DNA from: Edaphobacter modestus
GTDB taxonomy: Bacteria; Acidobacteriota; Terriglobia; Terriglobales; Acidobacteriaceae
NCBI RefSeq assembly: GCF_004217555.1
Contig: NZ_SHKW01000001.1
Location: 1,860,001 to 1,924,000, forward strand
Direction of reading: 5' to 3'
DNA length: 64,000 bases
This document shows, piece after piece, positions 36,257 through 44,850 of the stretch. The position numbers and the translations under genes are program-made. Each line of letters starts with the position of its first letter. The first letter of the stretch is position 1. The notes beneath the pieces were generated by a model. That model was not told the origin of the DNA, made no database searches, and was given only the letters and a program-made list of their open reading frames with translations.

Positions 36257-37693
36257 TTGATTAGATTGACTTCTCTCGCAACCGATCAGTACGATACTGT
36301 ACTTGTGATCAGGACTGAGAGCAGTTCGCGGGATGCGCAGACTCCTGATACCACTCTCTCGCTCTCAGAGACCGAGAAGAGTAAGATCCGTCAGGGCCTC
36401 AAAGAGCTGCTCGCCAGTCCGTCCCTCCGGTCCAGCCAACAATGCCAGCACCTTCTCCAGTACATCGTCGACCATACCCTCAGCGGCGAATTGGCCTTGC
36501 TTCGGGAGCGGGTGATCGGCAAGGAGGTCTTCGGCCGCCGCCCCGACTACGAACCTGGTGAGGATCCTGTCGTGCGGCTCCGCGCTGTCGACCTTCGCAA
36601 GCGTCTGGCGATTTATTACCAGTCGCTCTCCAAAAGCCCGGAGCTTCGGATCGAGGTTCCGCCCGGCTCCTACAAAGCCGTCTTTACCTGGAATCCACCC
36701 GCAGACCACCCTACCGTACCTGCCGTCCACACAGTAGAAGAACCTCCGAAAACTCCATCGTCGTCGGTCGATCTGCGCGGGACGGTCGAAGGCCACCTGC
36801 ACGGCCAGCTCCTTCCTCCAGTCGCTCCTACAATCGCCTGGGAAGCACCTCCCGCTCCTCCTCGCCTTGCGATGCGGCGTTGGCTGCTTATAGCGTTAAT
36901 AGTCATCTTGGTGGCTGCAGTCGCGATGGGCGCAGCATGGTACCAGCCAAGAGGAACGCGAACGCTTCACACCTTCTGGAGTCCATTTTTGGGAAACTCC
37001 AAGTCCGTCCTTATTTCGATCGGCAGTAATGCGGTGTATAGGGTCGCCGATCCCCAGGTTGACGAATACATTCGCCAGCATGAGATCACAAGCGGAGGAA
37101 TGGAGTTTTTTCCGCCCTTTGCGCCGAATCAGTCCCTGGCGTCTACCGGGCTCCATCCTGCCCCTGACAGCTTCGTCGCGCTGGGGGACGTCGCCGCAGC
37201 CTCCGAAGCCGTCCGTACCCTGACGCGCCTCGGTCAGGACTTTGAAGAACGCTTCCCAAACGATAGCTCCTTCGCCGAGGTCCGCGATCATCCCACCATT
37301 CTGATCGGCGGCTTCAACAATCCCACCGCACTCGAGCTGACTCGCAATCTTCCCTTCGTCCTCGCGGGAAGAAATCGCATCATCGACCGTACCGCCCCCA
37401 ACCGCTTCTGGGAGCTTCATGCCTCCAGCGACTCTCACGACACCGAAGATTACGCCATCGTCTCGCGCCTGCTTGGGTCGAAGGATATAGCTCCGATGCT
37501 CGCCGTCGCTGGCCTCGGCCAATACGGCACCCTCGCCGCCGCGGAACTGGTGTCGAAGCCAGGAAATCTCGACCAGCTCATCGCTGCGCTAGGACCCCGA
37601 TGGTCCTCGCGAAATTTTCAGGCAGTGCTGCAGATAAAGGTCGTGGACTTCAAACCGGTATCAACGGTCGTTGTAGCTACCCACAGCTGGTAA
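36257..37693 (+). CDS. Membrane-anchored regulator-like protein (acidobacterial type)
   Basis: A 478-residue protein with a cytoplasmic N-terminal domain, one membrane helix (about residues 207-228, LLIALIVILVAAVAMGAAW) and a ~250-residue periplasmic domain. The N-terminal domain has the pattern LRSSQQCQHLLQYIVDHTL, then GKEVFGRRPDYEPGEDPVVR and RLRAVDLRKRLAIYYQS, seen in many acidobacterial proteins of this topology, often annotated as hypothetical or as a winged-helix/cyclase-like domain. The layout recalls CadC-type one-component sensors. It is transcribed divergently from the GH31-receptor unit, so regulation of that locus is the natural guess. The longest start is a TTG at 36257; a GTG at 36305 is an alternative. 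The function is inferred from layout only. Confidence 0.6.
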   Translation: MIRLTSLATDQYDTVLVIRTESSSRDAQTPDTTLSLSETEKSKIRQGLKELLASPSLRSSQQCQHLLQYIVDHTLSGELALLRERVIGKEVFGRRPDYEPGEDPVVRLRAVDLRKRLAIYYQSLSKSPELRIEVPPGSYKAVFTWNPPADHPTVPAVHTVEEPPKTPSSSVDLRGTVEGHLHGQLLPPVAPTIAWEAPPAPPRLAMRRWLLIALIVILVAAVAMGAAWYQPRGTRTLHTFWSPFLGNSKSVLISIGSNAVYRVADPQVDEYIRQHEITSGGMEFFPPFAPNQSLASTGLHPAPDSFVALGDVAAASEAVRTLTRLGQDFEERFPNDSSFAEVRDHPTILIGGFNNPTALELTRNLPFVLAGRNRIIDRTAPNRFWELHASSDSHDTEDYAIVSRLLGSKDIAPMLAVAGLGQYGTLAAAELVSKPGNLDQLIAALGPRWSSRNFQAVLQIKVVDFKPVSTVVVATHSW

Positions 37694-38149
37694 CAAGACA
37701 CTCACACGGAAAGCCATGCATATCCCGCCTGCTTCACCCGCAATGAGCCTGCGATTCAAATTGGATATATTTGCGCTTCCTGGAGAGCAAACGGAATACA
37801 TTCCGAAGGGAGAGTCGGAAACCTCGGAGCCTCGACTGTATATGGACAGGTAGCCCACCCAGACACAACCCAAGCTTCCCACCGAGGCCTGCACCAGAAC
37901 AGGAAGACGAACGAACAGTCACAACGGCGTGCCTGAAATCTGCTTCCGACAATGGTCTTCACGGCCGTTCGGCTTATAGGAACAGGCACGCGCGAAACTC
38001 ATCATGGTCACGGGAACACTCTCCACAAAAAGGCCGGATACATTGACGCAGACTGCTCTCGTCCATCCGCTTTTCTCTTGCAGTCGGGCGACGGACGATA
38101 CATTGTAGGAAGTAATTCCAAAGCGCCCGAAAACGGCAGAGCTACGACA
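37694..38149. other. Gene-free stretch after the regulator
   Basis: No supported gene. Short minus-strand frames (for example 37756-37989) have no ribosome-binding site. The region is likely the decayed remainder of the TonB-dependent receptor gene whose readable part starts at 38150. Confidence 0.35.
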
Positions 38150-38450
38150 TTATTGCTTTGCGCGGATATTGCTGCTGTTCATATCGCTTGCTATCAGACC
38201 ACGCAGATTCACACCCGCTCGAACCTCGTTCACCAGCACAGGCGAGAAGACATGGATATACTGCAGCGCTGCGTTGTGCACAGGATATGTTCCCGTGTAG
38301 CGGAAGTTCAGGTTCGTATCCATGTTCGGAAAGTCACGCATGCCATAGATGTAACGATTGAGTTCTTGAACTTGTGATCCACTCGACCAATGTACTGATT
38401 GTTCGATTTGGTTGCGATACTTACACCTGGGGTAGTTCTGGCAGCCAGCA
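38150..38450 (-). pseudogene. TonB-dependent receptor barrel remnant
   Basis: The minus strand reads SIATKSNNQYIGRVDHKFKN in one frame and then, after a shift, NRYIYGMRDFPNMDTNLNFR followed by YTGTYPVHNAALQYIHVFSP and VLVNEVRAGVNLRGL in another. This is a segment of the beta-barrel of an acidobacterial CarboxypepD_reg/TonB receptor. Neither ends of the gene are recognisable nearby. It is probably the remains of a second receptor belonging to the carbohydrate locus. Confidence 0.7.
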
Positions 38451-38760
38451 AACGACTCGCTCGGCAGCAGTATATTGGCCGTCGTGGACGCGCAGACTTC
38501 GTAAAAACCCGATCGCTCTCGATCTCGTACGACACGCAGCGCCATGCTCCCAATCAGGAGGCGACTCCGCCGAATCCATCGTCATAGGCCGGTCTGTGCC
38601 CGAAACGGACACATGAGGCGCGGAATCGTGGATTTCTCTAACTATTTGCTTGAACCAGAATCCTTGCTCGTCGTATAACAACCAGACGCAGATAACTGGA
38701 CCTCGCATGGATTGGCAACTGACCTTTCCGGCATAAGTGAGCCTGCGTGTATGAGGCTGA
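38451..38760. other. Intergenic stretch upstream of the DUF3857 genes
   Basis: Expected to hold the promoter for the DUF3857 gene pair; minus-strand frames here may be more receptor scar but could not be matched. GAGGCTGA directly before 38761 is the ribosome-binding site of the first gene. Confidence 0.4.
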
Positions 38761-40739
38761 ATGGCTGGAAATTTTGATTTTCTGCGACCGGGTTTGAGAG
38801 CTAAGTTTGTCCTTGGTTGGTGTCTGCTTTCTCCGTTATCTGCTCTCGCTAAAGATAGTGTGCCCGATTGGGTCCGAGCGGCTGCTGCGCAGGCCGTGCC
38901 CTCCTATCCCCCTGAAACGAAGGCCGTCGTACTCCTCGATGACACCACCTATACTGTTAATCCTGACGGCACCGCTATCGAGCATTCGCGTACCGTAATC
39001 AAGATTCTTCGTCCCCAGGGACGCGATGCTGGCCTTGTCTATCTTCCCTTCGATAAGGATCGGAAGATTCTCTCCATGCATGTATGGAGTGTTGGCCCGG
39101 ATGGTCATGAGTACGCTCTCAGCGACAAGGAGATGGTCGAGTTCGGCTATCCAGGCCAGGGAAATCTTTACGAAGACGCACGCGTTCGCGCGGCCAAGCC
39201 GCCCGGACGGGATCCCGGCGGCACCATTGCCTACGAGTACGAGCAGCACATGCTTCCCTATGTTGCCGAAAAGACCTGGTTCCTTCAGGGCAGCAATCCA
39301 AGACTCCATCAGGTATTCACACTCGAGCTCCCGGCCGGCTTCAGCTACACCACGGTGTGGGCTCATCATGCAACGGTTCAGGCCGCCGATTTAGAGAATC
39401 GGCGATGGCGCTGGGAGATCAAAGATACCCCCGCCATCGACCTGGAACACGTTCTTCATAGTCCGTCAGAACTCTCATTAGCCGGACGGATGACTGTCCG
39501 ATATGCCCCCTCGTCCGCCGCTCGCAAGGATGGTTGGCAGGGTATCGGCGAGTGGTACGACCGTCTCTCTCACGATCGGCTCGTGTCAACCCCCGAGATC
39601 ACCGCCAAGGCCAGTGAACTCACTGCCGGTAAGACAGACTTTTACGACAAAACCGAGGCATCGCTGAGTTCGTTCAGAAACAGGTTCGCTATTTCGCCAT
39701 CGAGATGGGCATCGGTGGTTACCAGCCTCACTTTGCAGGGGACATCTACCGCAATCGATATGGAGATTGCAAAGACAAAGCAACCCTCCTTTCTTCCATG
39801 CTTTCAACAGTGGGCGTTCACACGGCGCTTCTCATGGTCGACGACCGGCGCGGAGTCATCGATCCGGACGCGCCTTCCATTGTCGGAAACCACATGGTTA
39901 CCGCCATTGAGATTCCAAAGGGCTACAGTTCACCGAAGCTTCGCAGTGTCGTCACCGCGAAGACGGGTCGCAGCTATCTCGTCTTCGATCCCACCTGGGA
40001 GAAGACGCCCTTCGGTCAGCTCGAACACGAGTTACAGGGTGGCTATGGTCTCCTTATGGAGGGATCGGACAGCCAGGTGATCGCATTGCCTTTACTTGCG
40101 CCTGAGCTAAATACCGTCCATCGAGTCGGCAGCCTGCAACTCGCACCGGACGGTTCCCTTAAAGGCACAGTAACCGAAGATCGCTTTGGCGATCTCTCCG
40201 ACCGCCGGCGTGCTCTCTATACTCATGGCGACGCCAAAGAGCAGAACGAGTATCTCGATCGTGTCCTCGGACGGGACTTCACGACCTTTAAGGTTTCTGA
40301 CGTGAGGGTGGAGAACGCTGAAGCTCTCAATAAAAATCTCACTGTCTCATACAGCATTGAGGTAGAGCGGTACGCCCGTGCCATGGGACCGCTCCTTACC
40401 GTTCGACCGCGCGTGCTTGGCGAAGAAGCACCGCCCGTCGATAACAAGGTCCGGAAGATTCCCATAGATCTTCGCGAGACGATGCAGGTGAAGGATGAAT
40501 ACGATATCGAACTCCCTGCTGGTTTTGCTGTCGATGAATTGCCAGAAGCCGTCATGCTGGATCTCGGCTTTGCCTCTTACGAAAGCTCTACCCGTCTGAA
40601 AGGGAACGCCCTTCACTACTCGCGAACCTATACCGTTCGCCAGGTTACCCTTACTGCCGAAAAATACGATGCCCTGCAAAAACTCTCAAGTGTGATTGCC
40701 ACCGATGAACAGAGCCGCGTTGTTCTCAAGAAGCAGTGA
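38761..40739 (+). pseudogene. DUF3857/transglutaminase-like secreted protein, one-base frameshift
   Basis: Read as one gene this is a ~660-residue exported protein: signal peptide to about residue 30 (LSALAKD), a DUF3857 domain (residues ~50-230), a transglutaminase-like domain and a C-terminal beta domain. The first frame is correct up to TDFYDKTEA near 39658; then the family sequence AEFVQKQVRYFAIEMGIGGY continues in the next frame, as if one A had been lost from GCAATCGCT. After the shift the triad is complete: Cys in RYGDCKDKA, His in GNHMVTAIEI, Asp in LVFDPTWEK. The 344 codons after the shift are open and clean, so the lesion is recent, a sequencing error, or a programmed slip. It is followed after 30 bases by a paralogue. 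Confidence 0.85.
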
Positions 40740-40769
40740 AACCACTGCCGATGAAGAAGGAAGTGGAAA

Positions 40770-42821
40770 ATGAACCGGGGTTCGCACCTCCTCTGTGCCA
40801 CAATTCTTGCAGTACTTGCCAGTGCCGCTCCACTGCTCTATGCCGACCAGTGGACTACGCCCACGAAGGAAGAGCTGTCGATGACCTCACAGGAAGGTTA
40901 TCCCGGGATCGCTGGCGTCTACCTCGATCGCGAAGAGATCACCGAGGACAAGTTGCACATGTGGAACGTCTATGTGCGTCTCAAAGTTCTTACTGAGAAA
41001 GGTAAAGACTATGCCAATGTCGAGTTGAAGTATGGCTCCTCTAACAGTGGCGGCGGTTACACGGTCAACGATATCTCTGGACGCACGATTCACCCGGATG
41101 GCACCATCATCCCGTTTACAGGAAAGCCCTACGAGAAACTGATCGAGAAGACGCAAGGCTACGAAGGCTATAAGCATATGGCTAAGGTCTTCACCATGCC
41201 CGACGTCGAGGTTGGCAGCATCATCGAATACCGTTACGCCTTGCGCTACGATGACCACCTGTACATGTCGCCCGATTGGTATATCCAGTCCGATCTTTAT
41301 CTGCGTAAAGGCCACTACGTCTGGAAGCCTACCAGCAAACAGCTGGTCAGCAAACGAGATGGACGTGAACAACTTACAAACAGCATTGGCTGGCTTCCTA
41401 TTCTTCCTTCGGGGATGACGGTCCAGCAGACGCGGCTGCCACCTATCTCACCAGACCCTGACGGCCAGCTTATCTTTGATCTTCATGTACACGATATTCC
41501 TCCCGCACCTCGAGAGGAGTACATGCCACCCATCTCCAGCTTCACGTATCGCGTTCTCTTCTATTACTCCCCTTACCGCACATCTGACGAATATTGGAAG
41601 AGCGAAGGCAAGTATTGGTCTAAAGATCGTGACAAGTTCATCGGACCCGGCCCAAAGGTTACAGCCGCTGTTCGCGAACTAACGACGTCCGCTGATAGCC
41701 AGGACCAGAAGCTCCGCAAGTTATACGCAGCGGTGATGCTTCTTGAGAACACCGATTTCACGAGAGAGCATGAGCGGTCGGAGGACAAAGCCTCCGGTCT
41801 GCGGGAGATTCGTGACACCGACGATATTCTTGAGCGCAAGCGCGGTACGGCAGATCAACTCACCGAGCTCTTTGTTGCGATGGCCCGTGCCACAGGTTTG
41901 AAGGCCTACCTCTTTGCTGTTACCAATCGGGATCGTAGCATTTTTACAAACTCCTACCTCAGCACGTCGCAACTCGATGACTACATCGCCGTCGTTAATG
42001 TAGACGGCAAGGAGTTGTTCTTCGATCCTGGATCGCGCTATTGCCCTTATAGTCACCTCGACTGGAAGCACACCTTCACAGCGGGTGTTCGCCAAACAGA
42101 AAATGGAACCACTCTCGGTGATACACCCGGTGATTCGTACAGCTTTTCACGCACACAACGCATTGCGGACCTGAAGATGGATGAGCACGGTGAAGTCAAC
42201 GGCATTGTCAAGATCACATACATGGGCGAGCCCGCGCTCGTATGGCGTCACCGTTCGCTGTTGGGAGACAATGAGAGTTTTCAGCGTGAACTTTGCACCA
42301 ACCGTGAGCACCTGCTTCCGGGTGGCACGAACATACAGATCAAATCTATCTCCCCGCCTGATAGCTACGAGCAGCCGCTCACCATTGAATACAGTATCAA
42401 GGGACCAATCGGGGCGCCTACCGGCAAGCGTCTGTTCGTTCCTGCTGATATTTTTGTCGGCAACTCGAAAGCGATGTTCCCACACGAAAAGCGGGAGCTT
42501 GCCGTCTATTTTGACTACCCCTATATGGTGCAGGATGCCGTCCGCATTCATCTTCCGCCTGGCATCAGGGCTGAGTCCGTGCCCGCTTCTGACAAGCAGC
42601 AGCTCGAAAAGTATGCGCTCTACACGCTTACGAGCGAACAGGCGCCGGATGCCGTCACGATCCGTCGCGACTTCAGCATGGGCGACTTTATCTTCGAAAC
42701 GAAGAACTACCCCAGTTTGCGTTCCTTCTATAACAAGATCGAAACCAAGGATCAGGAGAATATCGTCCTTACCAACGCAGCCCAGGCGAATGCATCGAAG
42801 TCTCCATTGTCTTCAAACTGA
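40770..42821 (+). CDS. DUF3857 protein with a degenerate transglutaminase-like domain
   Basis: A 683-residue exported protein, start ATG preceded by GAAGGAAGTGG. Signal peptide to residue ~25 (LLYADQ), DUF3857 domain (about 45-260, including FTMPDVEVGSIIEYRYALRY), transglutaminase-like domain (about 300-460) and a C-terminal DUF2569/3858-like beta region. Where active relatives and the upstream paralogue have GDCKDKA, this protein has RGTADQLTELFVAMARATGL, so the catalytic cysteine is missing; the Asp strand is present as LFFDPGSRYCPYSHLDW. It therefore probably binds rather than cleaves or cross-links. It lies 30 bases after its paralogue, presumably in one transcript. The role of the family is unknown, perhaps cell-envelope peptide or protein processing. 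Confidence 0.85.
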   Translation: MNRGSHLLCATILAVLASAAPLLYADQWTTPTKEELSMTSQEGYPGIAGVYLDREEITEDKLHMWNVYVRLKVLTEKGKDYANVELKYGSSNSGGGYTVNDISGRTIHPDGTIIPFTGKPYEKLIEKTQGYEGYKHMAKVFTMPDVEVGSIIEYRYALRYDDHLYMSPDWYIQSDLYLRKGHYVWKPTSKQLVSKRDGREQLTNSIGWLPILPSGMTVQQTRLPPISPDPDGQLIFDLHVHDIPPAPREEYMPPISSFTYRVLFYYSPYRTSDEYWKSEGKYWSKDRDKFIGPGPKVTAAVRELTTSADSQDQKLRKLYAAVMLLENTDFTREHERSEDKASGLREIRDTDDILERKRGTADQLTELFVAMARATGLKAYLFAVTNRDRSIFTNSYLSTSQLDDYIAVVNVDGKELFFDPGSRYCPYSHLDWKHTFTAGVRQTENGTTLGDTPGDSYSFSRTQRIADLKMDEHGEVNGIVKITYMGEPALVWRHRSLLGDNESFQRELCTNREHLLPGGTNIQIKSISPPDSYEQPLTIEYSIKGPIGAPTGKRLFVPADIFVGNSKAMFPHEKRELAVYFDYPYMVQDAVRIHLPPGIRAESVPASDKQQLEKYALYTLTSEQAPDAVTIRRDFSMGDFIFETKNYPSLRSFYNKIETKDQENIVLTNAAQANASKSPLSSN

Positions 42822-42918
42822 TCCTCACACTGTTGGTCGAAGCTGAATCCGCCGTTCGCGTTAAATCCTTCGGAATAACAGGTGCCTGTTGATCGGAGAC
42901 GCTGATGTACCTCGAGAG

Positions 42919-42946
42919 GCTTGACGCATCGCCTGCAGCGTCAAGC
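42919..42946. terminator. 8-bp stem-loop between convergent genes
   Basis: GCTTGACG pairs with CGTCAAGC over a 12-base loop, between the convergent ends of the DUF3857 gene (42821) and the TIM-barrel gene (43042). It could terminate both; no T-run is present. Confidence 0.45.
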
Positions 42947-43041
42947 TGCCGGCAATTTCAAGGGGCTGATGCGTGTAAGAGTTTCGAATTGCACAAAGCA
43001 GGAAAGGCAAGCCGAACTCAATCCCCTGCACCACAAAGCAC

Positions 43042-43938
43042 TTAACCAACCTTCATCGCCGCAATAGCCTCGAGTCGTGCGGACTTTAGAACCGTCACCG
43101 GATCACCTACGGGCGAAAACTCCATACAGATATAGCGGTCATAGTGCAGCGCGGCCAGCTTGCGGTAGATATTGCTGTAGTTCACCTCGCCCGTGCCCGG
43201 CTGGTGGCGTCCCGGAACGTCTGCAATGTGCACTAGGCCGATCTGATCGATGTTCTTCTCAAGTTTTTCGATCAGGTTCCCAGCCTGACGCTGCTCATGG
43301 TAGAAATCGTACAACACCTTTATCCGTGGACTCCCAACAGCGCGTGTGATCTCGAAGGCCTCAGCAACGCTGGTCACGGCCTCCTGCTTATGCTCCAGAA
43401 GATCAATCGGCTCCAGCACGATTTCAATCTCCTCTTTTTCGAGGACATCTGCGGCGTACTTCAGTGTGTCAACAATTGCCGCCCTCTGCTGTTCTGGTGT
43501 TTGTTCCGGCACGCGTGTAAACGCGGTGTAGATGAACTGTTTGCAACCCAGCTTCTTTGCCCCGGGAATGGCTCTCATCAGATCGTCATGAAGAGCGTTG
43601 CGCTTGGAGTGATCGGCGAGAGCGTTGCGCCCCGGCACGGCGCTGTCGACCTCGATGCCAAGCGCCTGCTTCTTTGCAAGATTTCGCTTCCATTCCTCCG
43701 GCGTCCACTTCTCATACTCATTGCCAACCTCGACACCGTTGAAACCCGCCGCCGACGCCATGTCAAGCTGCTGCTCGAAGGTGAGGCTCTTGGGCAGCGT
43801 CCAAAGCATGATGGAGAATTTATGGCCGTCGTTGTCGGGAGGCGCAGCAGCAGCGGGTGAGGCGAACGCATCGCCACCGGCCAAGAAAGACGTAAGCGAT
43901 GCGACCATCGATAATTTATGGAACTCGCGACGATTCAT
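43042..43938 (-). CDS. Tat-exported TIM-barrel sugar isomerase/epimerase-like protein
   Basis: A 298-residue protein of the AP-endonuclease-2/xylose-isomerase-like TIM-barrel family, closest in pattern to hydroxypyruvate isomerases. The ATG at 43938 has TAGGAGAT upstream and starts a Tat-type signal (MNRREFHKLSMVASLTSFLA); the frame is open further but without a start signal. Metal-ligand positions are visible: Glu in IVLEPIDLLEHK, Asp/His in VLYDFYHEQR, His in GLVHIADVPGRHQPGTGEVN and the final Glu in YICMEFSPVGD. In secreted acidobacterial members the substrate is not established. It diverges from the cytochrome/PQQ dehydrogenase pair with only ~125 bases between, which suggests a linked role in sugar or alcohol oxidation. 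Confidence 0.82.
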   Translation of the reverse strand: MNRREFHKLSMVASLTSFLAGGDAFASPAAAAPPDNDGHKFSIMLWTLPKSLTFEQQLDMASAAGFNGVEVGNEYEKWTPEEWKRNLAKKQALGIEVDSAVPGRNALADHSKRNALHDDLMRAIPGAKKLGCKQFIYTAFTRVPEQTPEQQRAAIVDTLKYAADVLEKEEIEIVLEPIDLLEHKQEAVTSVAEAFEITRAVGSPRIKVLYDFYHEQRQAGNLIEKLEKNIDQIGLVHIADVPGRHQPGTGEVNYSNIYRKLAALHYDRYICMEFSPVGDPVTVLKSARLEAIAAMKVG

Positions 43939-44064
43939 TGATCTCCTATGCGGCGAGCAAAGTATAAAGTAAAAAGGATACGCGGTACACTCCATGCGTG
44001 CTGTACGTTATAAATTGCGTGTGATCAATGGATTTTGATAGAAACGTGCGGAGTTAAATACAAA

Positions 44065-44850
44065 GTGAAAAAGCCGTTCTCGAAATTTGCGCATGCCACG
44101 TTTCTGCTATGTCTCACTGCTGCTCCACTGCGAGCTCAGTTTCCACACTCCACCGTGGATCCCGCTTCTGCAGACAGTGGAGCCAAAATCTACGCCAGCA
44201 ACTGCGCGCGTTGCCATGGAGATGATGCACGCGGCACGGCAACCGCGCCCGATCTGCTGCGCTCGCTGGCTGTTCTGCATGACCGTCGTCAGATGCTGTA
44301 CGGCAAGGAGCTTGGTCCACTGCTGACGACGGGCCCAAACCACAACTTCAAGTACGACGAAAAACAGCTCGCCGACCTATCGCAGTTTCTAACCGCATCG
44401 GTCAACGGCATCCTGAGGAGCGGCTACAACGCTGAACCCACAAACCTGTTGAGCGGCGATGCAACGGCAGGTGAGACATACTTCAACGGGGCGGGTGGAT
44501 GCAGCAGGTGTCACTCCGCAACAGGCGACCTCGCAGGCCTGGCAAAGCGATACCCGCCCTCTGCGCTGCAACAGAAGTTCCTCTTCCCCAACTATGGCCT
44601 GTTCATTCGCCGTAAGGTGCAGGTAACAGTAAATCTGCCCTCCGGCAAGATCTACACCGGCGATCTCATCCGTATCGACGACTTCACGATTGCGCTTCGG
44701 GAGAAGTCGGGCCAATACCGCTCTTTCAATCGCACGGCGGGAACAAAGGTGACGACAGTCGATCCCTTTGCTGCGCATGCCGATCTGTTGGACAAGTACA
44801 CCGATACCGACATCCATAACATGACAACATATCTGGCAACGCTCAAATGA
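44065..44850 (+). CDS. Secreted diheme cytochrome c
   Basis: A periplasmic electron carrier, 261 residues if started at the GTG at 44065, which places a signal peptide (FAHATFLLCLTAAPLRAQ) at the N-terminus; a TTG at 44035 is the alternative. Two heme-binding motifs are present, CARCH at residues 47-51 and CSRCH at about 146-150, with probable methionine ligands in the following helices. Between and after them lies a beta segment (VQVTVNLPSGKIYTGDLIRI) seen in cytochromes fused or paired with PQQ dehydrogenases. The stop overlaps the start of the PQQ dehydrogenase by four bases (ATGA), so the two are translationally coupled and this protein is the likely electron acceptor. Confidence 0.88.
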   Translation: MKKPFSKFAHATFLLCLTAAPLRAQFPHSTVDPASADSGAKIYASNCARCHGDDARGTATAPDLLRSLAVLHDRRQMLYGKELGPLLTTGPNHNFKYDEKQLADLSQFLTASVNGILRSGYNAEPTNLLSGDATAGETYFNGAGGCSRCHSATGDLAGLAKRYPPSALQQKFLFPNYGLFIRRKVQVTVNLPSGKIYTGDLIRIDDFTIALREKSGQYRSFNRTAGTKVTTVDPFAAHADLLDKYTDTDIHNMTTYLATLK

